From: Lachnospiraceae bacterium UBA2868
Lineage (GTDB): Bacteria > Bacillota_A > Clostridia > Lachnospirales > Lachnospiraceae
Direction: 5' to 3'
Assembly: GCA_002350465.1 (NCBI GenBank)
Contig: DEEW01000019.1
Location: 473 to 8,516, forward strand
Length of the DNA: 8,044 bases
The notes under the pieces are model-generated. The model was not told the DNA's origin. It searched no databases and saw only the letters and a list, made by a program, of their open reading frames with translations. The position numbers were made by a program, and so were the translations under genes. Shown in pieces: positions 1 to 6,613 of the stretch (positions within the stretch are counted from its first letter, which is position 1; every line of letters starts with the position of its first letter).

Positions 1-360
1 TCCCTGCTCCTCATTGAAGGAATCAAGATACGGAATATGCTGAAAATAGTTTGCATCAAACTCACCCGACTCTACAACATTGTTGGGCTGTACATAATCG
101 GAAAACTCTGTTACTTCGAGTGTGTAACCCTGTCCTGCAAGTATATCCTTGACCTGGGCTAAGATTTCCGCATGAGGTACGCTCGTTGCCGCAACCTTTA
201 TCGTTGTGTCTCCGTCAGCAGGTGCTGTAGCATCTCCTTCATCTGCTGCTGCCGTCTGATCTGCCGCAGGAGCTGCCGGTCCGGCTGCAGGTGCGCATCC
301 GGCAAGTGTTGCTGCTGCAACAACTCCGGTAAGTAGTATCGTAAGTAATCTTTTCTTCAT
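1..360 (-). CDS. metQ: MetQ/NlpA-family substrate-binding lipoprotein of a methionine-type ABC importer (3' end outside window)
   Basis: The frame opens with ATG at 358-360 and stays open to the left edge, giving the first 120 residues of a protein that is normally about 270 long. It starts with a Lys-Lys-Arg n-region, a hydrophobic core, and the lipobox Leu19-Ala-Gly-Cys22, so it should be cleaved before Cys22 and lipid-anchored outside the membrane. Residues 23-52 are an Ala/Pro/Asp-rich linker. The mature fold then begins with IKVAATSVPHAEIL, and continues with the family hallmark DANYFQHIPYL at about residues 102-112, typical of the NlpA/MetQ (Lipoprotein_9) family. A strong AGGAGG lies 8 bases before the ATG. 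It follows metI by 37 bases and is the last visible gene of a metN-metI-metQ operon. Methionine is the usual ligand of this family, but the ligand residues are mostly outside the window and related proteins bind other amino acids or dipeptides. Family assignment is strong, exact ligand inferred. Confidence 0.93.
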   Translation of the reverse strand, partial: MKKRLLTILLTGVVAAATLAGCAPAAGPAAPAADQTAAADEGDATAPADGDTTIKVAATSVPHAEILAQVKDILAGQGYTLEVTEFSDYVQPNNVVESGEFDANYFQHIPYLDSFNEEQG

Positions 361-397
361 AATAAACTCCTCCTTTTCATAAACATTTTCCGTAGAT

Positions 398-1066
398 TTA
401 CGAAATATGCTTCCTGTGGTCCAGTTTCGATGAGCATTTCATTCCGACATTCTGGAATATCTGAAACAGTATTATAAGCAGTACAACGGTAACTATCATT
501 ATATCCGTCTGCCAGCGGTAGTATCCGTACCTTACGGCGATATCTCCGAGTCCGCCTCCTCCTACGGTTCCCGACATAGCAGAGTAGCCCAGGATCGTTC
601 CGGTACAGATCGTCGCTCCGACGATAAGTGAAGGCCTTGCCTCTACAAGCAGAACCTTCCATATGATCTGCCAGTTTGTGGCTCCCATGGCACGGGCAGC
701 TTCAACAACCCCTCCGTCCACTTCTTTTAATGAAGACTCAACCATTCTTCCTATATAAGGAGCGGCACAGACAACAAGCGGTACTATTGTTGCGGTCGAG
801 CCGTAACTCTTTCCCACAAGCGCCCTTGTAAACGGAATAAGCAGTATCAAAAGTATCAGGAAAGGAATGCTCCTTATAATATTTGAGATAACGTCCAGTA
901 TCTTGTAAACAATCGCATTCGGCCTGATTCCGTCTTTATCGGTAACCGCCAGCAATACTCCCATAGGAAGTCCCACCGCATAACCGAGTATCGTTGATAC
1001 TATCGTCATGTAAAGCGTATCCCTTATTCCTTCAACGAGCATTGAAATCACACTACTGTCCCACAT
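398..1066 (-). CDS. metI: MetI-type ABC importer permease
   Basis: This is the transmembrane subunit of a MetNIQ importer; two copies are expected to pair with two MetN ATPases. The 222-residue protein has about five hydrophobic helices (roughly residues 15-40, 52-78, 90-107, 145-165, 186-206), close to the usual MetI length of about 217. The cytoplasmic EAA loop that docks on the ATPase is clear: EAARAMGATNWQIIWKV at about 122-138. The conserved SGTVGGGGLGDIA segment (165-177) is highly typical of MetI. I chose ATG at 1064-1066 because GGGGTGA sits 6 bases upstream; a GTG two codons earlier (1070-1072) directly abuts that site, leaving no spacing. The start lies inside the end of metN (14-base overlap), implying translational coupling. 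The stop is TAA at 398-400, 37 bases before metQ. Confidence 0.95.
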   Translation of the reverse strand: MWDSSVISMLVEGIRDTLYMTIVSTILGYAVGLPMGVLLAVTDKDGIRPNAIVYKILDVISNIIRSIPFLILLILLIPFTRALVGKSYGSTATIVPLVVCAAPYIGRMVESSLKEVDGGVVEAARAMGATNWQIIWKVLLVEARPSLIVGATICTGTILGYSAMSGTVGGGGLGDIAVRYGYYRWQTDIMIVTVVLLIILFQIFQNVGMKCSSKLDHRKHIS

Positions 1067-1853
1067 TTGCACTCACCCCGCTTATCTTGATCTCTGCCAC
1101 ATCTTCGTCAGGAAGTTCGTTCAGTATCAGCTTCTTGGCCGCCTTCGTTTTCGGATTGGCGAATATTTCCTGAACCTCTCCGTTCTCAACAATGTAACCG
1201 TCTTCTACAATCGCAACCTTATTACATATCTCCTTGATGACCGACATTGCATGAGTGATAATCACGATCGTGATCCCCAGATCTGCGTTGATACCCTTCA
1301 GCAGTCTTAAGATCGATGCTGTTGTCTGCGGATCAAGTGCGCTCGTCGCTTCGTCGCACAGCAGTATCTTCGGATCTGTAGCAAGTGCCCTTGCTATCGC
1401 GACTCTTTGCTGCTGTCCTCCGGAAAGCTGTGAAGGATATGATTTTTCCTTGTCAGCTATGCCCACTCTCTCAAGAAGTACCCTTGCTTTCTTGTGCGCT
1501 TCCTGCTTACTTATCCCTTCAAGGTAGAGCGGAAAACACACATTCTCAAGTGCGTTCTTCTGTTGCAGCAGATTGAAATGCTGGAAGATCATTCCGATGT
1601 TCCTGCGTTTTTTCAAAAGTTCGTCTTCGCTGAGTGTCAGCAGGTTCTGCCCTTCAATATAGACCTCACCCTCCGTCGGCTTCTCCAACAGATTGAGGCA
1701 TCTTACCAATGTGCTCTTTCCCGCACCCGACATACCGATGACTCCGTATATATCGCCTTCTTCAATCTCAAGATTGATGTCGTTAAGTGCGTTTACCGTT
1801 TCATTCCCCTGCTCAAAAATCTTAGTCAGATGTTGCGTTTTGATTTCTATCAT
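1053..1853 (-). CDS. metN: MetN-type ABC importer ATPase lacking the C-terminal NIL domain
   Basis: This cytoplasmic ATPase powers the methionine-type importer. All nucleotide-binding motifs are present in the 266 residues: Walker A GMSGAGKST (40-48), Q-loop Gln91 in IFQHFNLL, signature LSGGQQQR (143-150), Walker B ILLCDE (163-168), D-loop SALD (171-174) and H-loop His201. MetN proteins with known methionine feedback are about 340 residues long and carry a C-terminal NIL/ACT-like domain that binds methionine and inhibits transport. Here the chain ends about 20 residues after the ATPase core, and metI begins inside its last codons, so there is no room for that domain. I see no frameshift remnant of it. 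The ATG at 1851-1853 has GGGAG 7 bases upstream. It is the first gene of the operon. A related ATPase for another MUT-family substrate is the main alternative. Confidence 0.94.
   Translation of the reverse strand: MIEIKTQHLTKIFEQGNETVNALNDINLEIEEGDIYGVIGMSGAGKSTLVRCLNLLEKPTEGEVYIEGQNLLTLSEDELLKKRRNIGMIFQHFNLLQQKNALENVCFPLYLEGISKQEAHKKARVLLERVGIADKEKSYPSQLSGGQQQRVAIARALATDPKILLCDEATSALDPQTTASILRLLKGINADLGITIVIITHAMSVIKEICNKVAIVEDGYIVENGEVQEIFANPKTKAAKKLILNELPDEDVAEIKISGVSANVGQ
1073..1079 (-). promoter_or_regulatory. Ribosome binding site that decides the metI start
   Basis: On the minus strand this reads GGGGTGA, 6 bases before the ATG at 1064-1066 and embedded in the last codons of metN. It supports the ATG over the in-frame GTG at 1070-1072, which would sit directly next to it. 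Confidence 0.6.
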
Positions 1854-1973
1854 GTTCTTGCTCCCGAAACAGGTTGAGTCAATAATACCCGTTCAATAAT
1901 GTATCCTGCAAATACTGTTATACTATCACACGTTATAGTTTTTGCCTATTGTAAATATTGTGGATTTTTGATA

Positions 1974-2001
1974 TTGACAATCTCTCTCATAATGATAGAA
2001 T
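1974..2001 (+). promoter_or_regulatory. Sigma-A/sigma-70 type promoter of the adaptor-ABC-FtsX operon
   Basis: A perfect -35 TTGACA (1974-1979) is followed by a 16-base spacer and a -10 TAGAAT (1996-2001, five of six consensus bases). Transcription should start near 2007-2009, giving a leader of about 50 bases ahead of the ATG at 2059. No other promoter is needed for the two downstream genes because their junctions are abutting or overlapping. Confidence 0.75.
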
Positions 2002-2005
2002 GACT

Positions 2006-2021
2006 GTTAGCAATAACTAAC
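2006..2021. promoter_or_regulatory. Inverted repeat at the predicted transcription start, probable operator
   Basis: GTTAG, a 6-base spacer, then CTAAC form a perfect 5-base-arm inverted repeat just downstream of the -10 element. A dimeric repressor bound here would block transcription initiation. MarR- and TetR-family repressors commonly use AT-rich palindromes of this kind, but the regulator gene is not in the window, so the family is inference. Confidence 0.5.
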
Positions 2022-2035
2022 TTAAACATTTAAGT
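2020..2035. promoter_or_regulatory. 16-bp palindrome ACTTAAA-CA-TTTAAGT, probable operator
   Basis: Seven-base arms match perfectly around a 2-base centre. It directly abuts the preceding inverted repeat (sharing two bases) and lies about 12-28 bases after the predicted transcription start, before the ribosome binding site. The symmetry, length and AT-richness fit a MarR-like repressor site. As RNA, the stem would be weak and the 2-base loop too tight, so a protein binding site is more likely than an attenuator. Confidence 0.6.
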
Positions 2036-2046
2036 ATTCTTCATAT

Positions 2047-2052
2047 AAGGAG
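2047..2052 (+). promoter_or_regulatory. Ribosome binding site of the adaptor gene
   Basis: AAGGAG sits 6 bases before the ATG at 2059-2061, a near-ideal site that fixes this start. Confidence 0.75.
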
Positions 2053-2058
2053 TTTCAA

Positions 2059-3504
2059 ATGAATATCAAAAGATTGATAGCTGGAATTACCGGTGTCACA
2101 GTTCTTACGGGATCTGCCCTGATCTTGACAGCCTTTCTGGGGAAGGCCGACAGCTACAGTACAGACACAGCAGGATACAGAAGCATATCGGAAGATGTTG
2201 AAGCAACGGGGGACGTGCACGGAGTAGACAGTATGACTTATTACTCTACGGTTACAGCCCCCGTTGACTATTATGAACTCAAGACAGGGGATGTAGTAAC
2301 AGCGGGAGAAAGAGTTGTGGGGTATGATCTTGAAGATCTCCTAAACATACGCGATCAGGCTGTTCTAACTGCGAAATCCGCCGAGAACACAATGAACGGT
2401 CAGGTTCAGGCCAGCAACAATAACCAGGCCAAATTCAACAAAGCTGCATCCGATATAGAGGTGTACCGGACGACTTATGCCCTGTTCCGTCAGGCAAACG
2501 ATTACGTCAATCAGGGACAGTATCAGGAAAACTGGGATGTAAACTGCATAGCGGACGGAATCAGGAAAGATCTTGCCAAAAAGCAGGCTGAACTTGCCAC
2601 AAAAACTGCCGAAATGCAGGAAAAGCAGGCATTACTTGACCAGGCCGGAGTCAAAGAGGCGTTTGAAAGTATAGAAAAACTAAACAAAGACATTGCGGAT
2701 CTTAATGCAGATCTGGCAGGACTTCCTCCTACAACACTCTCTCCCGAGGGATATGCACAAACAGTTCTCAACGGAAACTGGATGTCGGATATAATGAGAA
2801 ACTGGACAGAAGCGTCCACTCTAAAGAACACGTATGAGAATCAGATATTGAATTCCTATCAGAAAGAACAGCTTCGCAACTCTTATGATCTGTCGGAGCT
2901 TGGTGTCAACTCTGCCGAAGAAAACCTGACTCGCGCAACCGAGGGTGTATATATCGACTACGACGGTATCGTCACGGCAAGTTTTGTGGAAAGCGGAAGT
3001 GTGGTAACAAAAGGTTCTCCGTTGTTTACCGTAGAAAGCAGCAACAATATCAAAGTTGATGTCGGCATATCAAAGTACGATATAGGTAAGATCGAAGTCG
3101 GACAAAAAGCCGACATCACCATCGCCGGCAATGAATATACCGGAACCGTGTATGAGATCAAGAGGCTCGCTGAGGCAACCGATTCCGACAAAGCAAAAGT
3201 AACCGTATCGGTCAGGTTTGATCAGCCCGATGACAAAGTCTATATAGGGCTTGAAGCTGATGTTAAAATCCACACAAGTGTGAAGGAAGGCATTCTTACC
3301 ATCCCCACTGAAGCTTACTATGCGGATGATAATGGCGATTACTGCTATTTGATAAAAGGTGGTGAGGTTGTCAAGCAGTATGTAACCGTGGGTTCCCAGA
3401 CTCCGGACTACATAGAGATAACAGCAGGACTTAATAACGGCGATATCGTCATAACCGACGACATAACCGACGAGAATATCGGACAGAAGGCCGAAAGCAG
3501 GTAA
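2059..3504 (+). CDS. HlyD/MacA-type membrane-fusion (adaptor) subunit of an ABC transporter
   Basis: The 481-residue protein is an adaptor that sits outside the membrane and works with the ATPase and permease encoded next. An N-terminal helix (about residues 6-28) with positive Lys4/Arg5 before it acts as an uncleaved anchor; there is no lipobox Cys. The first lipoyl-like half follows (about 64-90, including LKTGDVVTAGERVVGYD), then a long helical, coiled-coil-prone region (about 92-292, rich in Ala, Gln, Lys and Glu, interrupted by Pro223-Pro224). The second lipoyl-like half (about 297-326, DGIVTASFVESGSVVTKGSPLF) closes it. A beta-barrel segment (about 330-405) and a membrane-proximal-like C-terminus (about 412-466, with a GLNNGDIVIT motif) complete the MacA-like order. 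The stop TAA is followed at once by the next ATG. In an organism without an outer membrane it cannot connect to TolC, so it probably gates or presents substrate at the cell surface. Substrate unknown. Confidence 0.88.
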   Translation: MNIKRLIAGITGVTVLTGSALILTAFLGKADSYSTDTAGYRSISEDVEATGDVHGVDSMTYYSTVTAPVDYYELKTGDVVTAGERVVGYDLEDLLNIRDQAVLTAKSAENTMNGQVQASNNNQAKFNKAASDIEVYRTTYALFRQANDYVNQGQYQENWDVNCIADGIRKDLAKKQAELATKTAEMQEKQALLDQAGVKEAFESIEKLNKDIADLNADLAGLPPTTLSPEGYAQTVLNGNWMSDIMRNWTEASTLKNTYENQILNSYQKEQLRNSYDLSELGVNSAEENLTRATEGVYIDYDGIVTASFVESGSVVTKGSPLFTVESSNNIKVDVGISKYDIGKIEVGQKADITIAGNEYTGTVYEIKRLAEATDSDKAKVTVSVRFDQPDDKVYIGLEADVKIHTSVKEGILTIPTEAYYADDNGDYCYLIKGGEVVKQYVTVGSQTPDYIEITAGLNNGDIVITDDITDENIGQKAESR

Positions 3505-4299
3505 ATGTACATGTTCGGAAAGAAAAAACCGGAAGAAACCAATCTTGAAATAATAGACCTTAATGAAGATTCCGCCTTAAGCAGTGATAAAGATCCCAAG
3601 GTTCTGATCGAATTCAAAGATGTATGCAAGAAGTACTCCCAGGGTGAGCATGATTTCTATGCGTTAAAAGATGCAAACCTGACTATTAACGAAGGGGAAA
3701 TGGTCGTGATTCTCGGTCCATCAGGCGCCGGAAAAAGCACACTTCTGAATCTTCTCGGCGGGATGGATTCGGCATCAAGCGGCCACATCATGTTCGACGG
3801 GGAAGATCTGACAACATATTCTGACAATCAGTTGACAAAGTACAGGGCACAGAACGTCGGAGTAGTATTTCAGTTCTATAACCTCATCCCCACTCTGACT
3901 GCGTATGAAAATGTGGCACTTATGAAAGACATCAAGGATGATACAGCCGATCCCTTAGAAGCACTTGCTTCGGTAGGACTTGCGGATCACGCACATCAGT
4001 TTCCTTCACAGATGTCGGGCGGCGAGCAGCAGCGTACATCAATCGCAAGGGCTCTTGCCAAAAATCCCCGGCTGCTTCTGTGTGATGAACCCACCGGGGC
4101 TCTTGACACGGATACAGGTAAAGAAGTGTTAAAGCTTCTTCAGGATATGAGTCGCGAAAAAAACCGTACAGTTGTCATGGTAACCCATAACAGTTTCTTT
4201 GCCGACATAGCCGACACGGTAATACGTGTCAAGAACGGCGGTATACAGTCGGTTGTTCATAACGATACCCCCAAGGATGCTAGCGAGGTCAGCTGGTAA
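3505..4299 (+). CDS. MacB/LolD-type ABC transporter ATPase
   Basis: This cytoplasmic ATPase drives the FtsX-type permease encoded downstream. Motifs in the 264 residues: Walker A GPSGAGKST (71-79), Q-loop Gln123 in VVFQFYNLIPTLTAYENV, signature MSGGEQQR (170-177), Walker B LLLCDE (190-195), then PTGALD with D-loop Asp201, and H-loop His228. The FQFYNLIPTLTAYENV and CDEPTGALD wording is typical of the MacB/LolD/FtsE group. Before the ATPase fold there is an unusual acidic extension of about 32 residues (Lys-rich at 6-8, then many Asp/Glu/Ser). The ATG at 3505 directly follows the adaptor stop codon; a second ATG at 3511 (codon 3) is better spaced from an upstream AGG (3499-3501), so the true start could be either. 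The stop TAA shares its last A with the permease start. Confidence 0.94.
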   Translation: MYMFGKKKPEETNLEIIDLNEDSALSSDKDPKVLIEFKDVCKKYSQGEHDFYALKDANLTINEGEMVVILGPSGAGKSTLLNLLGGMDSASSGHIMFDGEDLTTYSDNQLTKYRAQNVGVVFQFYNLIPTLTAYENVALMKDIKDDTADPLEALASVGLADHAHQFPSQMSGGEQQRTSIARALAKNPRLLLCDEPTGALDTDTGKEVLKLLQDMSREKNRTVVMVTHNSFFADIADTVIRVKNGGIQSVVHNDTPKDASEVSW

Positions 4300-6599
4300 T
4301 GTTATTTAGGAAAATGTGGCGTGATCTCGCCAAGAACAAAACACAGTTCATTTCCATATTTCTGATGTCACTGCTTGGAATGCTGGTTTTCTGCGGACTT
4401 GATGCGGAAAGCTCCGGCGCTGCCACAGCCGTGAACAACTACTACCAAAAATACAACCTGTGCGACATATGGATAGCCGGTGCAGGCTTTTCCGACGAGG
4501 ATATTCGCACTGCCGAAAAAGTCACGGGTGTGAAGAGTGTTGAGAAAAGGCTTTCTCTTACCGGTACAGCAGAGAAGTATGATAACGCTTATATGTATAT
4601 CAACTTCATGAACACCAACGAGATCAACTCCCTGATGCTCTATGACGGAGAGCCTTATGAAGATGAGGCGGAAGGAGTATGGCTCGAAGAATGGTTTGCA
4701 AGGACAAATAACATTCATATCGGCGATACTTTTACAATGAAAATCGACAGCCTTCGCATTGATGCAGTCGTTAAAGGGATTGTTGATGCCCCCGATTATG
4801 TATACTATGTATCGGAATCCGATGTAATGTACCCTAACTATTCAAAGTGCGGTCTCGCATTCATGTCCGCCTCCATGTACCCCGATCCTGCCAATATGAT
4901 CTACAATCAGCTTCTTGTTGATGTACGTGATGAGATAAGCGATGATGAGAGTATTTCCATAATAAGGGAAAAGCTTGAGAATGCCTTCGACCGTGAAGAT
5001 ATAGCTGTTACCGACAGGGACCAGAATCTGAGCTTTGCAACATTTGATTCCGAAGTAAAGCAGCATAAAGCAATGGGGATCATGTTTGCCGTCGTATTCC
5101 TTGCCATAGCACTTCTCGGAATAGTAACAACAATGGCAAGGGTTACAACGAGCCAGAGAACCCAGATAGGTACACTTAAAGCACTTGGATTCTCAAAGGC
5201 GACAATTACGATGCACTATGTCTCATACGGTTTTGTAATAAGCACTCTCGGCTGTATCGCCGGAACTTGGCTGGGACTTCTAACTCTTCCTCCATGGATA
5301 CTGGGCATGTTCGAAGGAAGTTACCTTGTTCCGGACCTTAAAGGCAGACTTACGAGACTCGACGTTACGGCAACAATACTGGCCATCGCCGTATCCACTC
5401 TTGTAAGCTTCTTATCATGCCGCAAAGAATTAAAAGATCCGCCGGCAGTAACCTTAAGGCCTCCGGCAGCAAAGAAAATACGCCACTCCGCCCTTGAAAA
5501 GAGTAAACTGTGGCTCAGGCTTGATTTTTCCACCCAGTGGAACTTAAGGGATGTTCTGAGGAATAAGATGCGAAGCCTTATGGGTATACTCGGTGTCATG
5601 GGATGCTCGATGCTTCTCATATGTGGGTTCGGTTGCTTTGATTCCATTAACGGAATGCTCGACAAAATGTATGGGGAACTCATGACCGCATCAAACAAAA
5701 TACTGCTCAGTTCCGATGCAGGGAGCGGATATTCCTACGATCTGAACTCACTTTATAAGGGCCAGCTGATTATGGAGACAAGCGTGGAATTCGTATCCTC
5801 CACTGCCAAGAAAAGCGGCTCCGCCACAATAATCGACAAGGGGAACTATGTTCATATCCAGGATAAAAACCTAAAGCCCGTAAAGCTCAAAAAGAACGGC
5901 ATTGCCATGACAAATAAAATGGCAAATCTTCTCGGGATACGGGAGGGGGACTATATCAGGTGGCATCTTGTGGGGGACGATAAATGGCAGAATACGAGAA
6001 TTGCACAGATATACAGAGATCCTTCGATCCAGGGAATAACAATGTCACGTTCCGTATTCGAGGATATGGAATATACATTCAGGCCTACATCCATCCTTAC
6101 AAACATGAGCGTTGATAAATCCCTTGTGGATGATGATGAAGTATCATCTGTCCTTAATGTTGCCGACATGAAGGCTTCCTTTGCGGAGACCCTTGAGATG
6201 ATGAATGCCATGGTCTATATACTGGTTGTGGCTGCCGTGCTGCTTGGTGTAGTTGTCCTGTATAATCTCGGAGTTCTCTCGTTTGTGGAAAAAACGCGGG
6301 AAGTTGCCACCCTTAAAGTACTCGGCTTCAAATCATCTTCGATCAGAAACATCCTTCAGAAGCAAAACATATGGCTTACCGTCATCGGCATCGTAATAGG
6401 CCTGTACGCAGGTTGGGGAATGCTGTATGTAATCTGCACTACCGTGTCGGAGACCCTTGATATGTTTCCAATCATCAAGCTCCCGACCTACATTTATGCA
6501 ATCGGCGGAACATTCCTTGTATCGGTATCCGTAAACTTCATGTTCTCGGGAAAAGTCAAGACGATTGACATGGTGGACGCTCTTAAGGGTGTTGAGTAA
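4299..6599 (+). CDS. ABC transporter permease with two FtsX domains
   Basis: This 766-residue membrane protein is the permease partner of the preceding ATPase. About eight helices are visible: 17-35, 258-280, 305-330, 355-374, 427-446, 636-660, 690-712 and 731-750. This is a duplicated four-helix FtsX unit, each made of one helix, a large outside domain (about 36-255 and 448-634), then three helices. The cytoplasmic segments after helices 2 and 6 are alike (TSQRTQIGTLKALGFSKATI at 284-303; EKTREVATLKVLGFKSSSI at 664-682), which is the conserved FtsX coupling region and confirms the internal duplication. The ATG overlaps the ATPase stop as TAATG, with GAGG 10 bases upstream. Because both halves are in one chain, a single copy may suffice where MacB needs a dimer. 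Proteins of this layout with an HlyD-type partner are usually annotated as exporters or envelope-acting mechanotransmission systems; the substrate cannot be read from sequence. A BceAB-like peptide sensor is less likely, as there is no two-component system and that family has a different helix layout. Confidence 0.92.
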   Translation: MLFRKMWRDLAKNKTQFISIFLMSLLGMLVFCGLDAESSGAATAVNNYYQKYNLCDIWIAGAGFSDEDIRTAEKVTGVKSVEKRLSLTGTAEKYDNAYMYINFMNTNEINSLMLYDGEPYEDEAEGVWLEEWFARTNNIHIGDTFTMKIDSLRIDAVVKGIVDAPDYVYYVSESDVMYPNYSKCGLAFMSASMYPDPANMIYNQLLVDVRDEISDDESISIIREKLENAFDREDIAVTDRDQNLSFATFDSEVKQHKAMGIMFAVVFLAIALLGIVTTMARVTTSQRTQIGTLKALGFSKATITMHYVSYGFVISTLGCIAGTWLGLLTLPPWILGMFEGSYLVPDLKGRLTRLDVTATILAIAVSTLVSFLSCRKELKDPPAVTLRPPAAKKIRHSALEKSKLWLRLDFSTQWNLRDVLRNKMRSLMGILGVMGCSMLLICGFGCFDSINGMLDKMYGELMTASNKILLSSDAGSGYSYDLNSLYKGQLIMETSVEFVSSTAKKSGSATIIDKGNYVHIQDKNLKPVKLKKNGIAMTNKMANLLGIREGDYIRWHLVGDDKWQNTRIAQIYRDPSIQGITMSRSVFEDMEYTFRPTSILTNMSVDKSLVDDDEVSSVLNVADMKASFAETLEMMNAMVYILVVAAVLLGVVVLYNLGVLSFVEKTREVATLKVLGFKSSSIRNILQKQNIWLTVIGIVIGLYAGWGMLYVICTTVSETLDMFPIIKLPTYIYAIGGTFLVSVSVNFMFSGKVKTIDMVDALKGVE

Positions 6600-6613
6600 T
6601 ACTCCGTTATTAC
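6594..6613. repeat. Overlapping short palindromes across the convergent stop codons
   Basis: GAGTAATACTC (6594-6604) is a perfect 11-base palindrome, and GTAATA (6596-6601) pairs with TATTAC (6608-6613) around a 6-base loop. They span both convergent stop codons. The stems are short and AT-rich and no T-run follows on either strand, so this is at best a weak bidirectional transcription end. It may be coincidental. Confidence 0.3.

Larger units (their letters stand above)
1854..2058. other. Divergent intergenic region between metN and the adaptor/ABC operon
   Basis: This 205-base AT-rich region separates two operons transcribed in opposite directions. The right half holds a good rightward promoter and two inverted repeats, listed separately. 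On the met side no S-box (SAM riboswitch), T-box or leader terminator could be recognised, and the leader is too short for a typical S-box with terminator. A possible leftward -10 element TACAAT (minus strand, 1948-1953) lacks a convincing -35 at normal spacing, so the met promoter remains unassigned. A short inverted repeat ACTAT/ATAGT with an 8-base loop lies at 1922-1939; it is too weak to call. Confidence 0.6.

Noticed and set aside
1070..1072. GTG as the metI start
   Set aside because: It directly abuts the GGGGTGA ribosome binding site; the ATG at 1064-1066 has proper 6-base spacing.
1494..1877. Plus-strand open frame of about 127 codons antisense to metN
   Set aside because: It lies opposite a clear ATPase gene, has no ribosome binding site or recognisable domain, and its composition is that expected from a reverse-strand shadow.
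1922..1939. Inverted repeat ACTAT-N8-ATAGT followed by Ts on the plus strand, as a terminator
   Set aside because: The stem is only five AT-rich base pairs and no gene reads into it from the left on the plus strand.
1854..1975. SAM (S-box) or T-box riboswitch ahead of metN
   Set aside because: Expected because the operon looks methionine-related, but I could not find the conserved S-box or T-box core sequences or a terminator hairpin in the available leader.
5321..5698. Minus-strand open frame of about 125 codons inside the permease gene
   Set aside because: It is antisense to a well-supported FtsX permease frame with no motif, promoter or ribosome binding site of its own.
2059..6599. Bacitracin-type BceAB or a LolCDE lipoprotein-release system
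   Set aside because: BceAB has no HlyD-type adaptor and a different permease layout, and LolCDE uses two separate single-FtsX permeases; the adaptor plus double-FtsX chain fits neither.
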